Assembly: GCA_965372015.1 (NCBI GenBank)
Contig: CBDVAP010000002.1
Location: 1-64,000, forward strand
DNA from: JACZSB01 sp965372015
GTDB lineage: Bacteria > Fidelibacterota > Marinisomatia > SCGC-AAA003-L08 > TS1B11
DNA length: 64,000 nucleotides
Reading direction: 5' to 3'
Made by a program: the position numbers and the translations under genes. The notes beneath the pieces are model-generated. The model was not told the origin of the DNA, searched no databases, and saw only the letters and a list, made by a program, of their open reading frames with translations. This document shows positions 9,884 to 19,519 of this stretch, piece by piece. Numbering within the stretch: position 1 is the stretch's first letter; each line of letters opens with the position of its first letter.

Positions 9884-11948
9884 CCTGTGAGCCCTGCCCC
9901 AACGCCGCCAGCATCTCCTCACTGTCGGTAGTAGGCGCCCGGCAGGCGAAGTTCCGGCAGACATAGGCCGTGGCCCGGCCGTCAAGGGCGACCTGGGTGG
10001 CCGTGAACGGGGCCAGGCGAGCGATTTGCGACCCCGCCTCCCCCTGCGGGTGTAGCAGGACAACCTTGTTGGGATGATAGGTCCCGCGCAGGGCCGCCAG
10101 CATGTCAAGGGTACTCCTAGCTCCCGGCTCCCCGGCGATCACCACCTCGTATGCCGGGCCTACTGCAAAATCGACGGCACATAACAGCTGACTATGGGCG
10201 CTGGGCGCCTGGTTTACCTGCCCGGAAAAGGCTCGCAGCAGGGCAGCGGCGGTCTGCTCGTATCCCGGCTCGCCGGTTATGCGCCCCAGTCGCAGCAGGT
10301 TCAGGGCGGCCACCGAGTTGCCCGAGGGCACCGCCCCGTCGTAGACCAGCTTGCTGCGCACGAGTAGTTGTTCACTATCAGTAGCGGTGAAATAATAGCC
10401 GCCATCCTCCCCGTCCCAGAACTGCCCGGCCAGTATAGCCTGCAGCTGTATAGCGTCCTCCAGGTAATGCACCTTAAAAGTGGCCTCGTATAGGTCCAGC
10501 AAGGCCGCGATCATGAAGGCGTAATCATCCAGGTTACCGGGAATACCGGCCTGGCCCTGGCGATAACGATGCAGCAGGCGCCCTGACTCGGTGCTCAACT
10601 GGACCATGATAAAGCGGGCTGCCTCCTCGGCCGCCATAACGTACCGGGGTTGGTCCAGGGCCTGCCCGGCGCGGGCCAGGGCACTGATCATCAGGCCGTT
10701 CCAGTCGGTGAGTACCTTTTCGTCCCGCATCGGCCGGACCCGTTGCTCCCGCGCCTTTAGCAGGCGCTCGCGCACCGGTCCCCAGGTCTCCGCCTGCTCC
10801 ACTGCTAACATGGTTTTCAGATGCAAGATATTGCGCCCGGTGACCTGGCCGCCGGCTTCATCCGCGAAATTTCCCTCGGCCGCCAAATTAAAGGTCTCCT
10901 TAACAAAGGCTGCCTCTGACGGATCAAGGACGGCCTCGATCTCATCGGTAGTCCACAGGTAGAACTTGCCTTCCTCACCTTCGCTGTCGGCGTCTTCGGC
11001 TGAGTAAAATCCTCCTTCAGGGGCAGTGAGGTCGCGCAGCACATAGGTGGCGATCTCGTCCACCGTGGCGGCGTAGTCGGCCTTGCCGGTGATCAGCCAG
11101 GCCTCGGTATAAGCCATCAGCAGCAGAGCCTGGTCATAGAGCATTTTCTCGAAGTGGGGCACCAACCACTGTGCGTCGGTCGAATAGCGATGAAAGCCGA
11201 AACCGACCTGATCGTAAATCCCACCCAGGCGCAGGGCGGACAAGGTTTTCTCCACCATTTCCAGCGTCTGTGCGTCGCCGCTACGGTGATAGGACCGCAT
11301 TAGCAGCAGCAGCTGGTGGGGCGTGGGGAACTTGGGTTGTGAGCCGAAGCCGCCATGGACCGGGTCGTAGCGCCGCTGGAGGTCATCGTGGGCCCGCTGC
11401 AGGGTTTCCGCCCCCAGTTCGCCGCCGGGGGTGCTTTCCTGGCCCTGCCGCAACGCCGCCATGACCGTTTCCACCGAGCCGCTGATACGCTGCCGGTCGG
11501 TTTCCCAGACAGCCCTGATGCGCGGCACCAATTCCAGTAAGCCCGGCCGGCCAAACCGGCTCTCTTTCGGTATATAGGTAGCCGCGAAGAACGGCTCCCC
11601 CTCGGGGGTCATGATAATGGTCAGGGGCCAGCCGCCGGAGCCGGTCATCATCTGACAGACGGCCATGTAAATATGGTCGATGTCCGGGCGTTCCTCCCGG
11701 TCCACCTTGACACAGATAAAGGCCTCGTTGAGCAAGGCCGCCACCGAGGAATCCTCGAACGATTCGTGAGCCATGACATGGCACCAGTGGCAGGTGGAAT
11801 AGCCGATGGAGAGGAATATGGGTTTGTCGGCTGCCCGGGCCGCCGCGAAGGCTTCTTCGCCCCACGGGTACCAGTCCACCGGGTTGTGGGCGTGCTGTTG
11901 CAAATAGGGACTGGCTTCATGCGCCAGGCGGTTGGTGGTGGGTTCCAT
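9873..11948 (-). CDS. DUF255 thioredoxin-domain protein (YyaL/SSP411 family)
   Basis: About 691 residues. The N-terminal DUF255 domain has [17 protein letters not shown] and the thioredoxin-like STCHWCHVM motif. The remainder is an alpha/alpha-toroid resembling N-acylglucosamine 2-epimerases (for example [16 protein letters not shown] and [14 protein letters not shown]). The family is widespread but its reaction is not established. The frame is open 20 codons further upstream, but the ATG at 11948 is preceded by AGGAG with a 5-base spacer, so I start there. Confidence 0.9.
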   Translation of the reverse strand: MEPTTNRLAHEASPYLQQHAHNPVDWYPWGEEAFAAARAADKPIFLSIGYSTCHWCHVMAHESFEDSSVAALLNEAFICVKVDREERPDIDHIYMAVCQMMTGSGGWPLTIIMTPEGEPFFAATYIPKESRFGRPGLLELVPRIRAVWETDRQRISGSVETVMAALRQGQESTPGGELGAETLQRAHDDLQRRYDPVHGGFGSQPKFPTPHQLLLLMRSYHRSGDAQTLEMVEKTLSALRLGGIYDQVGFGFHRYSTDAQWLVPHFEKMLYDQALLLMAYTEAWLITGKADYAATVDEIATYVLRDLTAPEGGFYSAEDADSEGEEGKFYLWTTDEIEAVLDPSEAAFVKETFNLAAEGNFADEAGGQVTGRNILHLKTMLAVEQAETWGPVRERLLKAREQRVRPMRDEKVLTDWNGLMISALARAGQALDQPRYVMAAEEAARFIMVQLSTESGRLLHRYRQGQAGIPGNLDDYAFMIAALLDLYEATFKVHYLEDAIQLQAILAGQFWDGEDGGYYFTATDSEQLLVRSKLVYDGAVPSGNSVAALNLLRLGRITGEPGYEQTAAALLRAFSGQVNQAPSAHSQLLCAVDFAVGPAYEVVIAGEPGARSTLDMLAALRGTYHPNKVVLLHPQGEAGSQIARLAPFTATQVALDGRATAYVCRNFACRAPTTDSEEMLAALGQGSQAKN

Positions 11949-12049
11949 GGTCACTCCTGAACCGGGTAACATGCTCATCAGCACAACCACCAATACAGCT
12001 GGGACCATCGGCTTTTTCAGTTCCGCTAGTCGTAGAGCGCTGGGCGTGG

Positions 12050-12433
12050 CTAGAACTTTCCCTTGAGTTCATCCAGCCGGCGGCGCTGCCGCTTGGTTGG
12101 CCGGCCCGCACCTCGCTGCCGTTGGAAAAAGACGCTATCCTGGGTGCGCCGGAGGCGCAGCTGTTCCAGCTCTTCGGGTGGTGTGTGATCCTCGTACATA
12201 TCGGCCGCTAGCTTAGCGCTCACTCGCTTCTCCTGCAGGCCGGTCACCAGCAGTTCCTGCCGGTAGGCCTGCCGGGTGATGGCGACCCTATCGCCGGAGC
12301 GTACCAGGTGGCTGGCCTTGACTGCCCGGCCATTGAGCTTCACTCTCCCGGCCTGGCAAGCAGCTGTGGCGCTGCTGCGAGTCTTGTGAAACCGCGCTGC
12401 CCAGAGCCACTTATCGATGCGCACTTCATTCAT
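12050..12433 (-). CDS. hslR: S4-domain RNA-binding protein, Hsp15 family
   Basis: 127 residues. An S4 domain occupies the first 60 residues ([39 protein letters not shown]), followed by a basic tail rich in Arg and Lys. In E. coli, Hsp15 binds free 50S subunits carrying nascent chains and helps recycle them after heat shock. Length and motif order match that family. It lies about 100 bp upstream of the DUF255 gene on the same strand. Confidence 0.88.
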   Translation of the reverse strand: MNEVRIDKWLWAARFHKTRSSATAACQAGRVKLNGRAVKASHLVRSGDRVAITRQAYRQELLVTGLQEKRVSAKLAADMYEDHTPPEELEQLRLRRTQDSVFFQRQRGAGRPTKRQRRRLDELKGKF

Positions 12434-12491
12434 GGCGTTGTTCGCATTTTAGGCTGGCAAAGTTCATTAGGCGGGCGGTCCGGTAACCGGA

Positions 12492-13415
12492 TTACCAGGG
12501 TGGGGGCCGGCGGAAACCAACGGTAAAGCCCAGCTGCAGAAGGGTGAGTGCTTCCTGGTCCCTGGCGGCCGGTAGGTGTAAGCCTCCGATCCGCAGGGCA
12601 ACCTGGGTACCGATGCGTGAACTATCTCCCGGCCGGCCCAGAATTGACAGTGTCAACGCGCCGTTCAGGCCCATCCGGGAAGGGCCCGCCAGTCCGCTTG
12701 TGAGGGAATACTGGCCTGCTCCGATTGTCAGCAGTAACCGCCCCAGCCCGGGACCCAGGTGGACACCGGTGCCCCCCAGCCTCCCGGGCCGGCTGTCGGC
12801 ATGTTTGGCCGGCAGCTTTAGCTCAAAATAGTCCAGTCCGGCGATGATCGGCAAGGGGCCCAGTTCCAGTAGACGGACTTGCAAATTTGCGCCGATTCCC
12901 AGCCCGCGGTCGTGGGTAATGGACAGCGGTTCTACCAATGGCATTGAGATGCCGGTTCGGACGGTGGTGTGGTCTGTAGTCCAGCGAATGCGTAAAGCCA
13001 GGGCCTCCCACCAGGTTGGTGGGGGTGGTCGCTCCTCGTGAAAGTCCAGTGAGGCGGCAATCGCGGCGCGTAGGTCCTCCTGCTCGCGGCGCAGGGTTAC
13101 CAGGTAGCTATGTCGCTGCTCCAAGGTACGCTCAGCACAGCTGATCGCCCGGCTATAAAGCGAATCAGCCGGCGTCAGGTCCCCCATTAGCATGCGCGCC
13201 TGGGCCAGGTTACGATAGGTGGTAGCCCGGCGCAGGTCGTGGACCGGATACTTGGTGGCCACCTCCCAGGCACGGTCGAAATGCTTTTTTGCCTCAGCAG
13301 GATTGCCGGCCGCCAAGGCTTGGTTACCCTGTTCTATGAGGGATTCCCATAGACCCTGCTGGCCGGCTGTGCTCGCGGCCAACAGTAGCAGTGCCAGGCC
13401 CACCCGAACGAGCAT
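12492..13415 (-). CDS. Secreted TPR-containing protein of unknown function
   Basis: 307 residues from the ATG at 13415, which has GGGGGA just upstream and begins a clear signal peptide (LVRVGLALLLLAASTAG). Residues about 25-115 form tetratricopeptide-like helices (GNQALAAGNPAEAKKHFDRAW, RATTYRNLAQARMLMGDL). The C-terminal half is rich in Gly, Leu and alternating hydrophobic residues (LGIGANLQVRLLELGPLPIIAGL), suggesting a small outer-membrane barrel. I do not recognise a family. A 24-codon upstream extension is open but lacks a start signal. Confidence 0.75.
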   Translation of the reverse strand: MLVRVGLALLLLAASTAGQQGLWESLIEQGNQALAAGNPAEAKKHFDRAWEVATKYPVHDLRRATTYRNLAQARMLMGDLTPADSLYSRAISCAERTLEQRHSYLVTLRREQEDLRAAIAASLDFHEERPPPPTWWEALALRIRWTTDHTTVRTGISMPLVEPLSITHDRGLGIGANLQVRLLELGPLPIIAGLDYFELKLPAKHADSRPGRLGGTGVHLGPGLGRLLLTIGAGQYSLTSGLAGPSRMGLNGALTLSILGRPGDSSRIGTQVALRIGGLHLPAARDQEALTLLQLGFTVGFRRPPPW

Positions 13416-13760
13416 TGGTCCCCCGGGCTGTTGATGGGAATAGCGCCCTGTAGTGATATTAATCCACCACTGTTCGGGAAAAATCAATCAAAACTCCACA
13501 CTGCGTTCGAAATTTGCCCGATACCGGCATGAAACCGCGCATATACAGGCCTCTAGGAACATTTGAATGTAGCACCGTAACTGGTGTATATTTCAATAGG
13601 TTTGATTGCGCTTTGGGGGATATCTGATACTAGCAGGTTTTTAGCGAATGGTTTCGGATGAGCGGCGCCTCCGGCCGGTGATGCGGCCCATGAAAACGCC
13701 GGTCCTAAAACCACAGACTAGTCCCCAGGGGAGGAATGTTATTAAAGGTCGGCACCACCT
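13416..13760. other. Divergent intergenic region
   Basis: 345 bp between the leftward TPR protein and the rightward DHH gene, so both promoters should lie here. A CACC-N6-GGTG dyad (around 13571-13584) is the only symmetric element noticed. No gene or RNA is seen. Confidence 0.4.
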
Positions 13761-14690
13761 ATGAAAGCTATAATACGAGGCGATATGGACGGCATCGTCT
13801 GTGCAGCCCTGCTTACGGCCACCGGTCTGGTGGATACTGTGGAGATGGTCAATATCAAGGATATTTCGGACGGCAAGGTACGGATCACCGATAACGATAT
13901 CATCTGCAACCTGCCGTTCCATCCTGATGCTTATCTTTGGTTTGATCACCATTCCAGTGAAACACGTCGTACCCCGCCCATACCGCCTGATTATCGAGGA
14001 GCTTTTAATCTGGCCCCCAGCACCGCCGGGGTGGTATACCAGTATTTTGTTCCATTCCATCCGCAGCTGCAGAAATTTGAGGGTTTGGTGCGGGACACCG
14101 ATATTCTGGACGGCGCCGATCTCACCAAGGAGGAAGTTCTGAATCCCCAGGGCAACATCCTCCTCGGTCTCCTGCTGGATCCTCGAACGGGTATCGGGAA
14201 CGATGTAGCTCACAGGGAGGAGTATGAAGTTTGGAAAGCCCAGATGCCCGACCTGCTCTGCGAGCACTCCACTGACGAGATCCTGGCCATGCCGCTCGCA
14301 CAAAAGTGGCGTCAGATCTATCAGGACAACCTGGAACAGGCCATCGAAGTGCTGCTGGAATGCTCGCGCCTTGATGACAATGTGATCATCAGTGACTTCA
14401 GGGGGGTCCAGGTGCCGCCGGTGAGCCGCTTTATCCTCTATACTCTACCGGATTTGGCAGCCGGTAATATTTCAGTTCAAATTTCCTATGGGGAACAGGG
14501 GGTCTGGAACGAGATTGCAGTGGGACACTCCATCTTCAACCGCTCTTCCATGGTGGATGTGGGTGACCTGTGCGCCTGGTATGGCGGAGGCGGCCATCGC
14601 ACCGTGGGAGTATGCCGCCCCAGTGAGGAAGACACCGAGCAGGTCCTGCGCGAAATAATCCACGCCTGTAAGGAACAGCCTACCTCTTGA
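13761..14690 (+). CDS. DHH-family phosphoesterase
   Basis: 309 residues. The N-terminus carries DMDGIVCAALL, a DHH motif-I type metal site, and LWFDHHSSE, the DHH motif itself. The C-terminus has the GGGGHRTVGVC motif of DHHA1 substrate-binding domains. Such proteins are Mn-dependent phosphoesterases acting on oligonucleotides, cyclic dinucleotides or polyphosphate; which one applies here cannot be told. It stands alone, facing the adhesin gene tail to tail. Confidence 0.85.
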   Translation: MKAIIRGDMDGIVCAALLTATGLVDTVEMVNIKDISDGKVRITDNDIICNLPFHPDAYLWFDHHSSETRRTPPIPPDYRGAFNLAPSTAGVVYQYFVPFHPQLQKFEGLVRDTDILDGADLTKEEVLNPQGNILLGLLLDPRTGIGNDVAHREEYEVWKAQMPDLLCEHSTDEILAMPLAQKWRQIYQDNLEQAIEVLLECSRLDDNVIISDFRGVQVPPVSRFILYTLPDLAAGNISVQISYGEQGVWNEIAVGHSIFNRSSMVDVGDLCAWYGGGGHRTVGVCRPSEEDTEQVLREIIHACKEQPTS

Positions 14691-14769
14691 GGCTTCCCCG
14701 GTCACCTCGCCATCACAACAGCTGATAACTATTCCCTAAAGTTTTCTCCGTCGATTTATGATCTAAAAA

Positions 14770-14797
14770 CCCCTTCCCGGCCGTGGCCGGGAAGGGG
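14770..14797 (-). terminator. Rho-independent terminator of the adhesin gene
   Basis: A perfect 13-bp stem CCCCTTCCCGGCC / GGCCGGGAAGGGG with a 2-base loop. On the minus strand it is followed by TTTTTAG, so it ends the leftward adhesin transcript. It may also stop the rightward DHH transcript. Confidence 0.85.
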
Positions 14798-14824
14798 TAA
14801 TACTCAGCCGCTGTTTCGCTGTAG

Positions 14825-17800
14825 CTAGCGGATCAAGGTCATCTTGATGGTATGCGTATAGTCCGCCGTTACTAATCGGGCAAAATAGATTCCGGTGGGT
14901 ACCGGTCGCCCCATGTGGTCGCTACTGTTCCAGCTGACCTTTTTAAATCCGGCGCTTTCATAGCGCTCCACCAGTCGGATGACTTCCCGTCCCCGCATAT
15001 CATAGATCACCAGCCGCACGTGTGACTGCATGGGCAGCTCATAGTGCACCGTGGTCACCGGGTTGAACGGGTTGGGATAATTCTGGTGTAGCGCGAACAA
15101 TTGCGGCAAGTGCGAATCATCCACCACGGCCAGCGTGCTCAGGTCGATCTCCAATGAGGATGGTCCGTCGGTGTTCCAAGTGGTATCCGAACCCGAAACG
15201 GCCCCCACCTCCCACCGGAAGGTTTCCCTCTCCACACCGTTATCTAGCATGAATGTAACCACCAGTTCCCGCAGCAAGTGTAGCTCTGGTTCAGTTACCG
15301 GTTGGGTTATTTCAAACTCGGAGTCTTCCTGCCAGAGGGCGAAGATATAAGTGATCGCATCACCGTCAGGATCACTGGAAGGTTCCCAGGTGAAAAGGAT
15401 ACTGGTATCGGGATCGTCGGCCTGTATAACCAGGCTGCTGCCACTGGCCGGGCCCACCAACTCAAAGCCTGTCGGCAAATCATTGACCGGAAGGATGGTC
15501 AGGGTAAAGGTGTCCTGGGCTGTGGCCTGTCCATCCATTACGGTCACCACAATCTGGGCCTTTCCATTCCAATTGGCTGCCGGGGAGAATGCCATGCTGG
15601 TATCTCCCATTGCCACAGTTACCGCTGATGTATCGCTCACGGCGCTGAAGCTCAGTGCATCACCATCTACATCAACGACGGCTGCCGCAATATCCGCCAG
15701 AGAAATCTGGGCGATTACATCTTCAGGGATAAAGAGATCGGGAATAAGGGCAATGAACTGCGGCGCGTCGTTCACCGGCAGAATCTCAAGTACCAGTGTC
15801 TCCTGGACAGATGCCCCAGCCGGGTCTGTGGCGGTCACCTCGATATTTACTGTGCCGTAATAGTTCGGTGTGAGTACCACGATCAGTTTTTGCTCACTTA
15901 AACCGAAAAACCCTTCCAGTCCCGCGTCCGCCGTGGTGGCAGCGAAAGTCAATTGGTCCCCATCCCGGTCAGTGAAATATTCACCGAGATCGGGAATCAG
16001 GGTATCAATGTACGTATCCTCAGAGATCTGCAGATCCGGTAGAGACATCAAACTGTAGGGCGACTGGTTGGCTGTCAGGCCCGCTGCAAAGCCGGAGAAG
16101 TGGGTGATCCAGCCGGTTAAGGTAAGTGCTACCTCATTCACTTCATTGGAATCGGCCACCGACCATTCACCGGTCCCTTCATTGTAGATCAACAACACCA
16201 GGTCAGCAGGTGAGGACCCGTCTGGAATCACGTCCGGATTGTAAGGTACAGTTACTGCCACCGGCATGTTGAACTGGAGACCGGTAGGGCCATAGAAGTA
16301 CAGCACGCCGGCCAGCTCCGGTCCTTCCGGCGACGCGGCGAACTCACCTATTATAATGGTAACTGTATCATCTAGAGCACCAGCCGGGATGTTGATGGAG
16401 GTTCCCAACCCCGTGCTGACCTCGCCACCTTCCGGTCCCACCTCTTCATTGACGGTTTCATCACCTAAGTCCACCAGCACAGTCACAGTGGCGGAAGCGC
16501 TTCCTCCCTGCCCGTCGCTGATCGTATAGTCGAAAATGTCGGCGCCGCTGAAATCATCCTCGGGCGTGTAAACGATGGCGTCCCCGAAAATCTCTGTTTC
16601 GCCATGGGCCGCCATATCAACGGAAGTGATCGACAGGTCGTTGCCGTCGATATCATCGTCATTGGCTAGCACCGGGATTGTTACCGGCGCGCCGTCGCCG
16701 GTGGTAGCCTGATCATCCAGGGCCACCGGGTCGTCGTTAACCGCCTCGACTGTCACGCTCACACCAGCGGAGGCCGAGCCGCCCTGGCCGTCGCTCACGT
16801 GGATCGTAAAGGTAGCGTCGCCGTCCCCCTCGCCCGGGGTGCCGGAGACCGTGGCCCCGTCGGCCGACAGCCATCCGGGCAGGCCGGTGAATGAGAAGGT
16901 CAAGTCATCGCCGTCCGCATCGGTGGCAGTGGCGGTATAGCTGAAAGGTACATCCTCGGTGGCGTCGGCCGAGGTAGCCGAAGTGATTACCGGATCGTCG
17001 TTAACCGCCTCGACTGTCACGGTGACCTGTGCTTCATCTTCGACACCCTCAGCGTCCCGGATGGTGTAAAAGAAAATATCATCACCCGAGAAATTGGGCG
17101 TCGGTTCATAGGACAGGCTCTTGCCACCGTCGATGATATGCAGAACGCCGTTAGCCTGCCTGAAGTTGGTGATGATCAGATCATCTCCGTCTACATCGAT
17201 ATCATTGGCGAGCACATCCAGGGTGCTGACCGGGGAATCTTCGGAAACGGAGAAAGCGTCTGCCACCGCCACCGGGGCGTCGTTCACCGCGCTGACCGTG
17301 AAGGTGGCCGGGTCGCTGTCGCTCAAATCGGACGGATCGGTGGCAGTGAAGGTGATGGCCTCACTACCTGACCATTCGGCATCAGGAATGCCGATGGTTG
17401 CTATCCGGCTGCCATTGATAGAGACGGTCAACGCGCTGTTCCCGCCGTATGTCCACGTGATCTCGCTATCGGCATTGTCCAGGTCGCTTACGTACTCGTC
17501 CAGTGCGATGGTGGCAAAGGAGCCGCCCTCGCCAATTGTCTGGTTGGGGATATCCGCCACCACCGGCGCATCGTTCACCGCGCCGACCGTGAAGGTGGCC
17601 GGGTCGCTGTCACTCAAGCCGGACGGATCGGTGGCAGTGAAAGTGATGGCCTCACTACCTGACCATTCGGCATCAGGAATGCCGATGGTTGCTATCCGGC
17701 TGCCATCGATGGAGACGGTCAACGCACCATTCCCGCCATATGTCCAAGTGATCTCGCTATCGGTATTGTCCAGGTCGTCTACGTACTCGTCCAGTGCGAT

Positions 17801-19126
17801 GGTGGCAAAGGAACCGCCCTCATCAATTGTCTGGTTGGGGATATCCGCCACCACCGGAGCATCGTTCACGCCGCCAACCGTAACCGTGACCTGTGCTTCA
17901 TCTTCGACACCCTCGGCGTCCCGGATAGTGTAAAGGAAAATATCATCACCCGAGAAATTGGGCGTGGGTTCATAGGACAGGTGTTTTCCACCGTTGATGA
18001 TATGCAGCTTACCGTTGGCCTGCCTGAAGTTGGTGATGATGAGATCATCTCCGTCTACATCGATATCATTGGCGAGCACATCCAGTGTACCGACCGGGGA
18101 ATCTTCGGAAACGGAGAAAGCGTCTGCCACCGCCACCGGGGCATCGTTCACCGCGCCGACCGTGAAGGTGGCCGGGTCGCTGTCGCTCAAGCCGGACGGA
18201 TCGGTAGCAGTGAAGGTGATGGCCTCACTACCTGACCATTGGGCATCAGGAATGCCGATGGTTGCTATCCGGCTGCCATCGATAGAGACGGTCAACGCCC
18301 TGTTCCCACCGTATGTCCAGGTGATCTCGCTATCGGAATTGTCCGGGTCGCTTACGTACTCGTCCAGTGCGATGGTGGCAAAGGAGCCGCCCTCATCGAT
18401 TGTCTGGTCGGTGATATCCGCCACCACCGGCGCGTCGTTCACCGCGCCGACCGTGAAGGTAGCCGGGTCGCTGTCGCTCAAGCCGGTGGGATCGGTGGCG
18501 GTGAAGGTGATGGCCTCACTGCCTGACCATTGGGCATCAGGAATGCCGATGGTTGCTATCCGGCTGCCATCGATGGAGACGGTCAACGCACCATTCCCGC
18601 CATATGTCCAAGTGATCTCGCTATCGGTATTGTCCAGGTCGTCTACGTACTCGTCCAGTGCGATGGCGGCAAAGGAGCCGCCCTCATCAATTGTCTGGTT
18701 GGGGATATCCGCCACCATTGGCGCGTCATTAGTCCCACTAACCGTGACGGTGATGGTGCCGGTGGCGGTGTTGCCTTGATCCCCGTCATCTTGGCCCTGG
18801 TCTTTGCGCAGGGTATAGGTGAAACTGTCGACGCCATAGAAACCGGTGCTGGGGGTATACGTGAGGGTGCCGTCTTCGTTGTCGATAACCGTACCATTGG
18901 CTGGAGTCGAAAAACCATCCAGATGGATCTCTTGCCCTTTCTTCTTACCCTTGCCTTTGTCCTTGCCTTCATCGTCGTCGTCATCAGCTATCACGGTAAT
19001 CGTCACCGGTGTACCTTCGTCCGTGCTGACCTCCATATCGGGCGCGGTCAGCTTATCGGCCCGCAGTACCTGAAAGCCCAGGAAAAATACCAGCAACTGT
19101 AAAGTGATTGTCCTATTGATCTTCAT
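14825..19126 (-). CDS. Large secreted repeat adhesin with cadherin-like domains, ZU5-like domain and type IX-type sorting domain
   Basis: 1433 residues with signal peptide (ITLQLLVFFLGFQVLRA). About ten Ig/cadherin-like repeats follow, most opening with NDAPV or NDDPV and carrying Asp-rich calcium-type loops (DVDGDDL, DADGDDL). Residues about 115-705 are near-identical units in the order A-A-B-A-A-B. A ZU5-like segment (GPEGGEVSTGLGTSINIPAGAL) lies around 920, followed by more repeats. The last 85 residues are the sorting domain (NYPNPFNPVTTVHYELP, IYDMRGREV, PTGIYFARL). It is expected on the cell surface, in adhesion or matrix. The start has AAGG about 4 bases upstream, and CRP-type sites lie 140-290 bp upstream. 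Confidence 0.9.
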   Translation of the reverse strand: MKINRTITLQLLVFFLGFQVLRADKLTAPDMEVSTDEGTPVTITVIADDDDDEGKDKGKGKKKGQEIHLDGFSTPANGTVIDNEDGTLTYTPSTGFYGVDSFTYTLRKDQGQDDGDQGNTATGTITVTVSGTNDAPMVADIPNQTIDEGGSFAAIALDEYVDDLDNTDSEITWTYGGNGALTVSIDGSRIATIGIPDAQWSGSEAITFTATDPTGLSDSDPATFTVGAVNDAPVVADITDQTIDEGGSFATIALDEYVSDPDNSDSEITWTYGGNRALTVSIDGSRIATIGIPDAQWSGSEAITFTATDPSGLSDSDPATFTVGAVNDAPVAVADAFSVSEDSPVGTLDVLANDIDVDGDDLIITNFRQANGKLHIINGGKHLSYEPTPNFSGDDIFLYTIRDAEGVEDEAQVTVTVGGVNDAPVVADIPNQTIDEGGSFATIALDEYVDDLDNTDSEITWTYGGNGALTVSIDGSRIATIGIPDAEWSGSEAITFTATDPSGLSDSDPATFTVGAVNDAPVVADIPNQTIGEGGSFATIALDEYVSDLDNADSEITWTYGGNSALTVSINGSRIATIGIPDAEWSGSEAITFTATDPSDLSDSDPATFTVSAVNDAPVAVADAFSVSEDSPVSTLDVLANDIDVDGDDLIITNFRQANGVLHIIDGGKSLSYEPTPNFSGDDIFFYTIRDAEGVEDEAQVTVTVEAVNDDPVITSATSADATEDVPFSYTATATDADGDDLTFSFTGLPGWLSADGATVSGTPGEGDGDATFTIHVSDGQGGSASAGVSVTVEAVNDDPVALDDQATTGDGAPVTIPVLANDDDIDGNDLSITSVDMAAHGETEIFGDAIVYTPEDDFSGADIFDYTISDGQGGSASATVTVLVDLGDETVNEEVGPEGGEVSTGLGTSINIPAGALDDTVTIIIGEFAASPEGPELAGVLYFYGPTGLQFNMPVAVTVPYNPDVIPDGSSPADLVLLIYNEGTGEWSVADSNEVNEVALTLTGWITHFSGFAAGLTANQSPYSLMSLPDLQISEDTYIDTLIPDLGEYFTDRDGDQLTFAATTADAGLEGFFGLSEQKLIVVLTPNYYGTVNIEVTATDPAGASVQETLVLEILPVNDAPQFIALIPDLFIPEDVIAQISLADIAAAVVDVDGDALSFSAVSDTSAVTVAMGDTSMAFSPAANWNGKAQIVVTVMDGQATAQDTFTLTILPVNDLPTGFELVGPASGSSLVIQADDPDTSILFTWEPSSDPDGDAITYIFALWQEDSEFEITQPVTEPELHLLRELVVTFMLDNGVERETFRWEVGAVSGSDTTWNTDGPSSLEIDLSTLAVVDDSHLPQLFALHQNYPNPFNPVTTVHYELPMQSHVRLVIYDMRGREVIRLVERYESAGFKKVSWNSSDHMGRPVPTGIYFARLVTADYTHTIKMTLIR
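17008..18735 (-). repeat. 864-bp higher-order tandem repeat inside the adhesin gene
   Basis: Two nearly identical 864-bp blocks lie head to tail (for example GTGACCTGT at 17022 and again at 17886; CGTTCACCG at 17281 and 18145). Each block holds one B unit and two A units, the A units being 291 bp apart (17281/17572 and 18145/18436). All spacings are multiples of three. This indicates recent duplication of a three-domain cassette. Confidence 0.85.
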
Positions 19127-19202
19127 GCTGCCTTACCTACCTTGCTTGGTTGAACTTGATTTTTTCATTCAACCGGATATTTCACGATGGGCCACTAAGC
19201 CC

Positions 19203-19228
19203 GGGGAAAAAGGGCTGCCGAGCCCTTT
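19203..19228 (-). terminator. Hairpin with T-tract in front of the adhesin gene
   Basis: On the minus strand the stem AAAGGGCT / AGCCCTTT closes a 4-base loop and runs into TTTTT. It could be the terminator of the upstream selenoprotein-like gene, whose stop is about 290 bp away. If the promoter proposed at 19234-19283 is right, it would instead sit at the very 5' end of the adhesin mRNA. Confidence 0.5.
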
Positions 19229-19233
19229 GTTGC

Positions 19234-19283
19234 GTGTGATAGAATAACCCCTTGCCGTATATATTACCGTGATTAATGTCACA
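19234..19283 (-). promoter_or_regulatory. Putative class II CRP-type promoter of the adhesin gene (site 1)
   Basis: The palindrome CGTGA-N6-TCACA at 19268-19283 (centre 19275.5) lies 32 bp from the centre of TATTCT (19246-19241, minus strand). This is the exact geometry of a class II activator site at -41.5 over a -10 box, and puts the start of transcription near 19234. The palindrome matches the CRP consensus TGTGA-N6-TCACA in 9 of 10 positions. Confidence 0.6.
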
Positions 19284-19296
19284 GAACTTCAATGGC

Positions 19297-19312
19297 TGTG
19301 ATATTTCTCACA
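19297..19312. promoter_or_regulatory. CRP/FNR-family operator (site 2)
   Basis: A perfect TGTGA-TATTTC-TCACA palindrome, 29 bp upstream (centre to centre) of site 1 with respect to the adhesin gene. Confidence 0.7.
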
Positions 19313-19402
19313 AGTACTTCTTCAACCCATTGACTGAGTGCCGGGTTCCATAAATCCCTTATCGGTGTTTGCAGGTAACAATTAAGCCAACCGGCTTCGA
19401 TA

Positions 19403-19418
19403 TGTGATGTTCTTCACA
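19403..19418. promoter_or_regulatory. CRP/FNR-family operator (site 3)
   Basis: A second perfect palindrome, TGTGA-TGTTCT-TCACA. Its centre is 106 bp from that of site 2, close to ten helical turns, so the two sites face the same side of the DNA. Confidence 0.7.
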
Positions 19419-19519
19419 TCTGGTGGTTTCCTGCCCGGTCCGGAACTATTAGCCATCGGTATTAACAGGGGAGCGGTATTGACGGGAATCGAGCCTATCG
19501 GCCCCCAATACATGATCCG

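Noticed and set aside
17008..18735. Possible CRISPR-like array because of regular DNA repeats
   Set aside because: Repeats are 291 and 864 bp long, keep the reading frame and encode adhesin domains.
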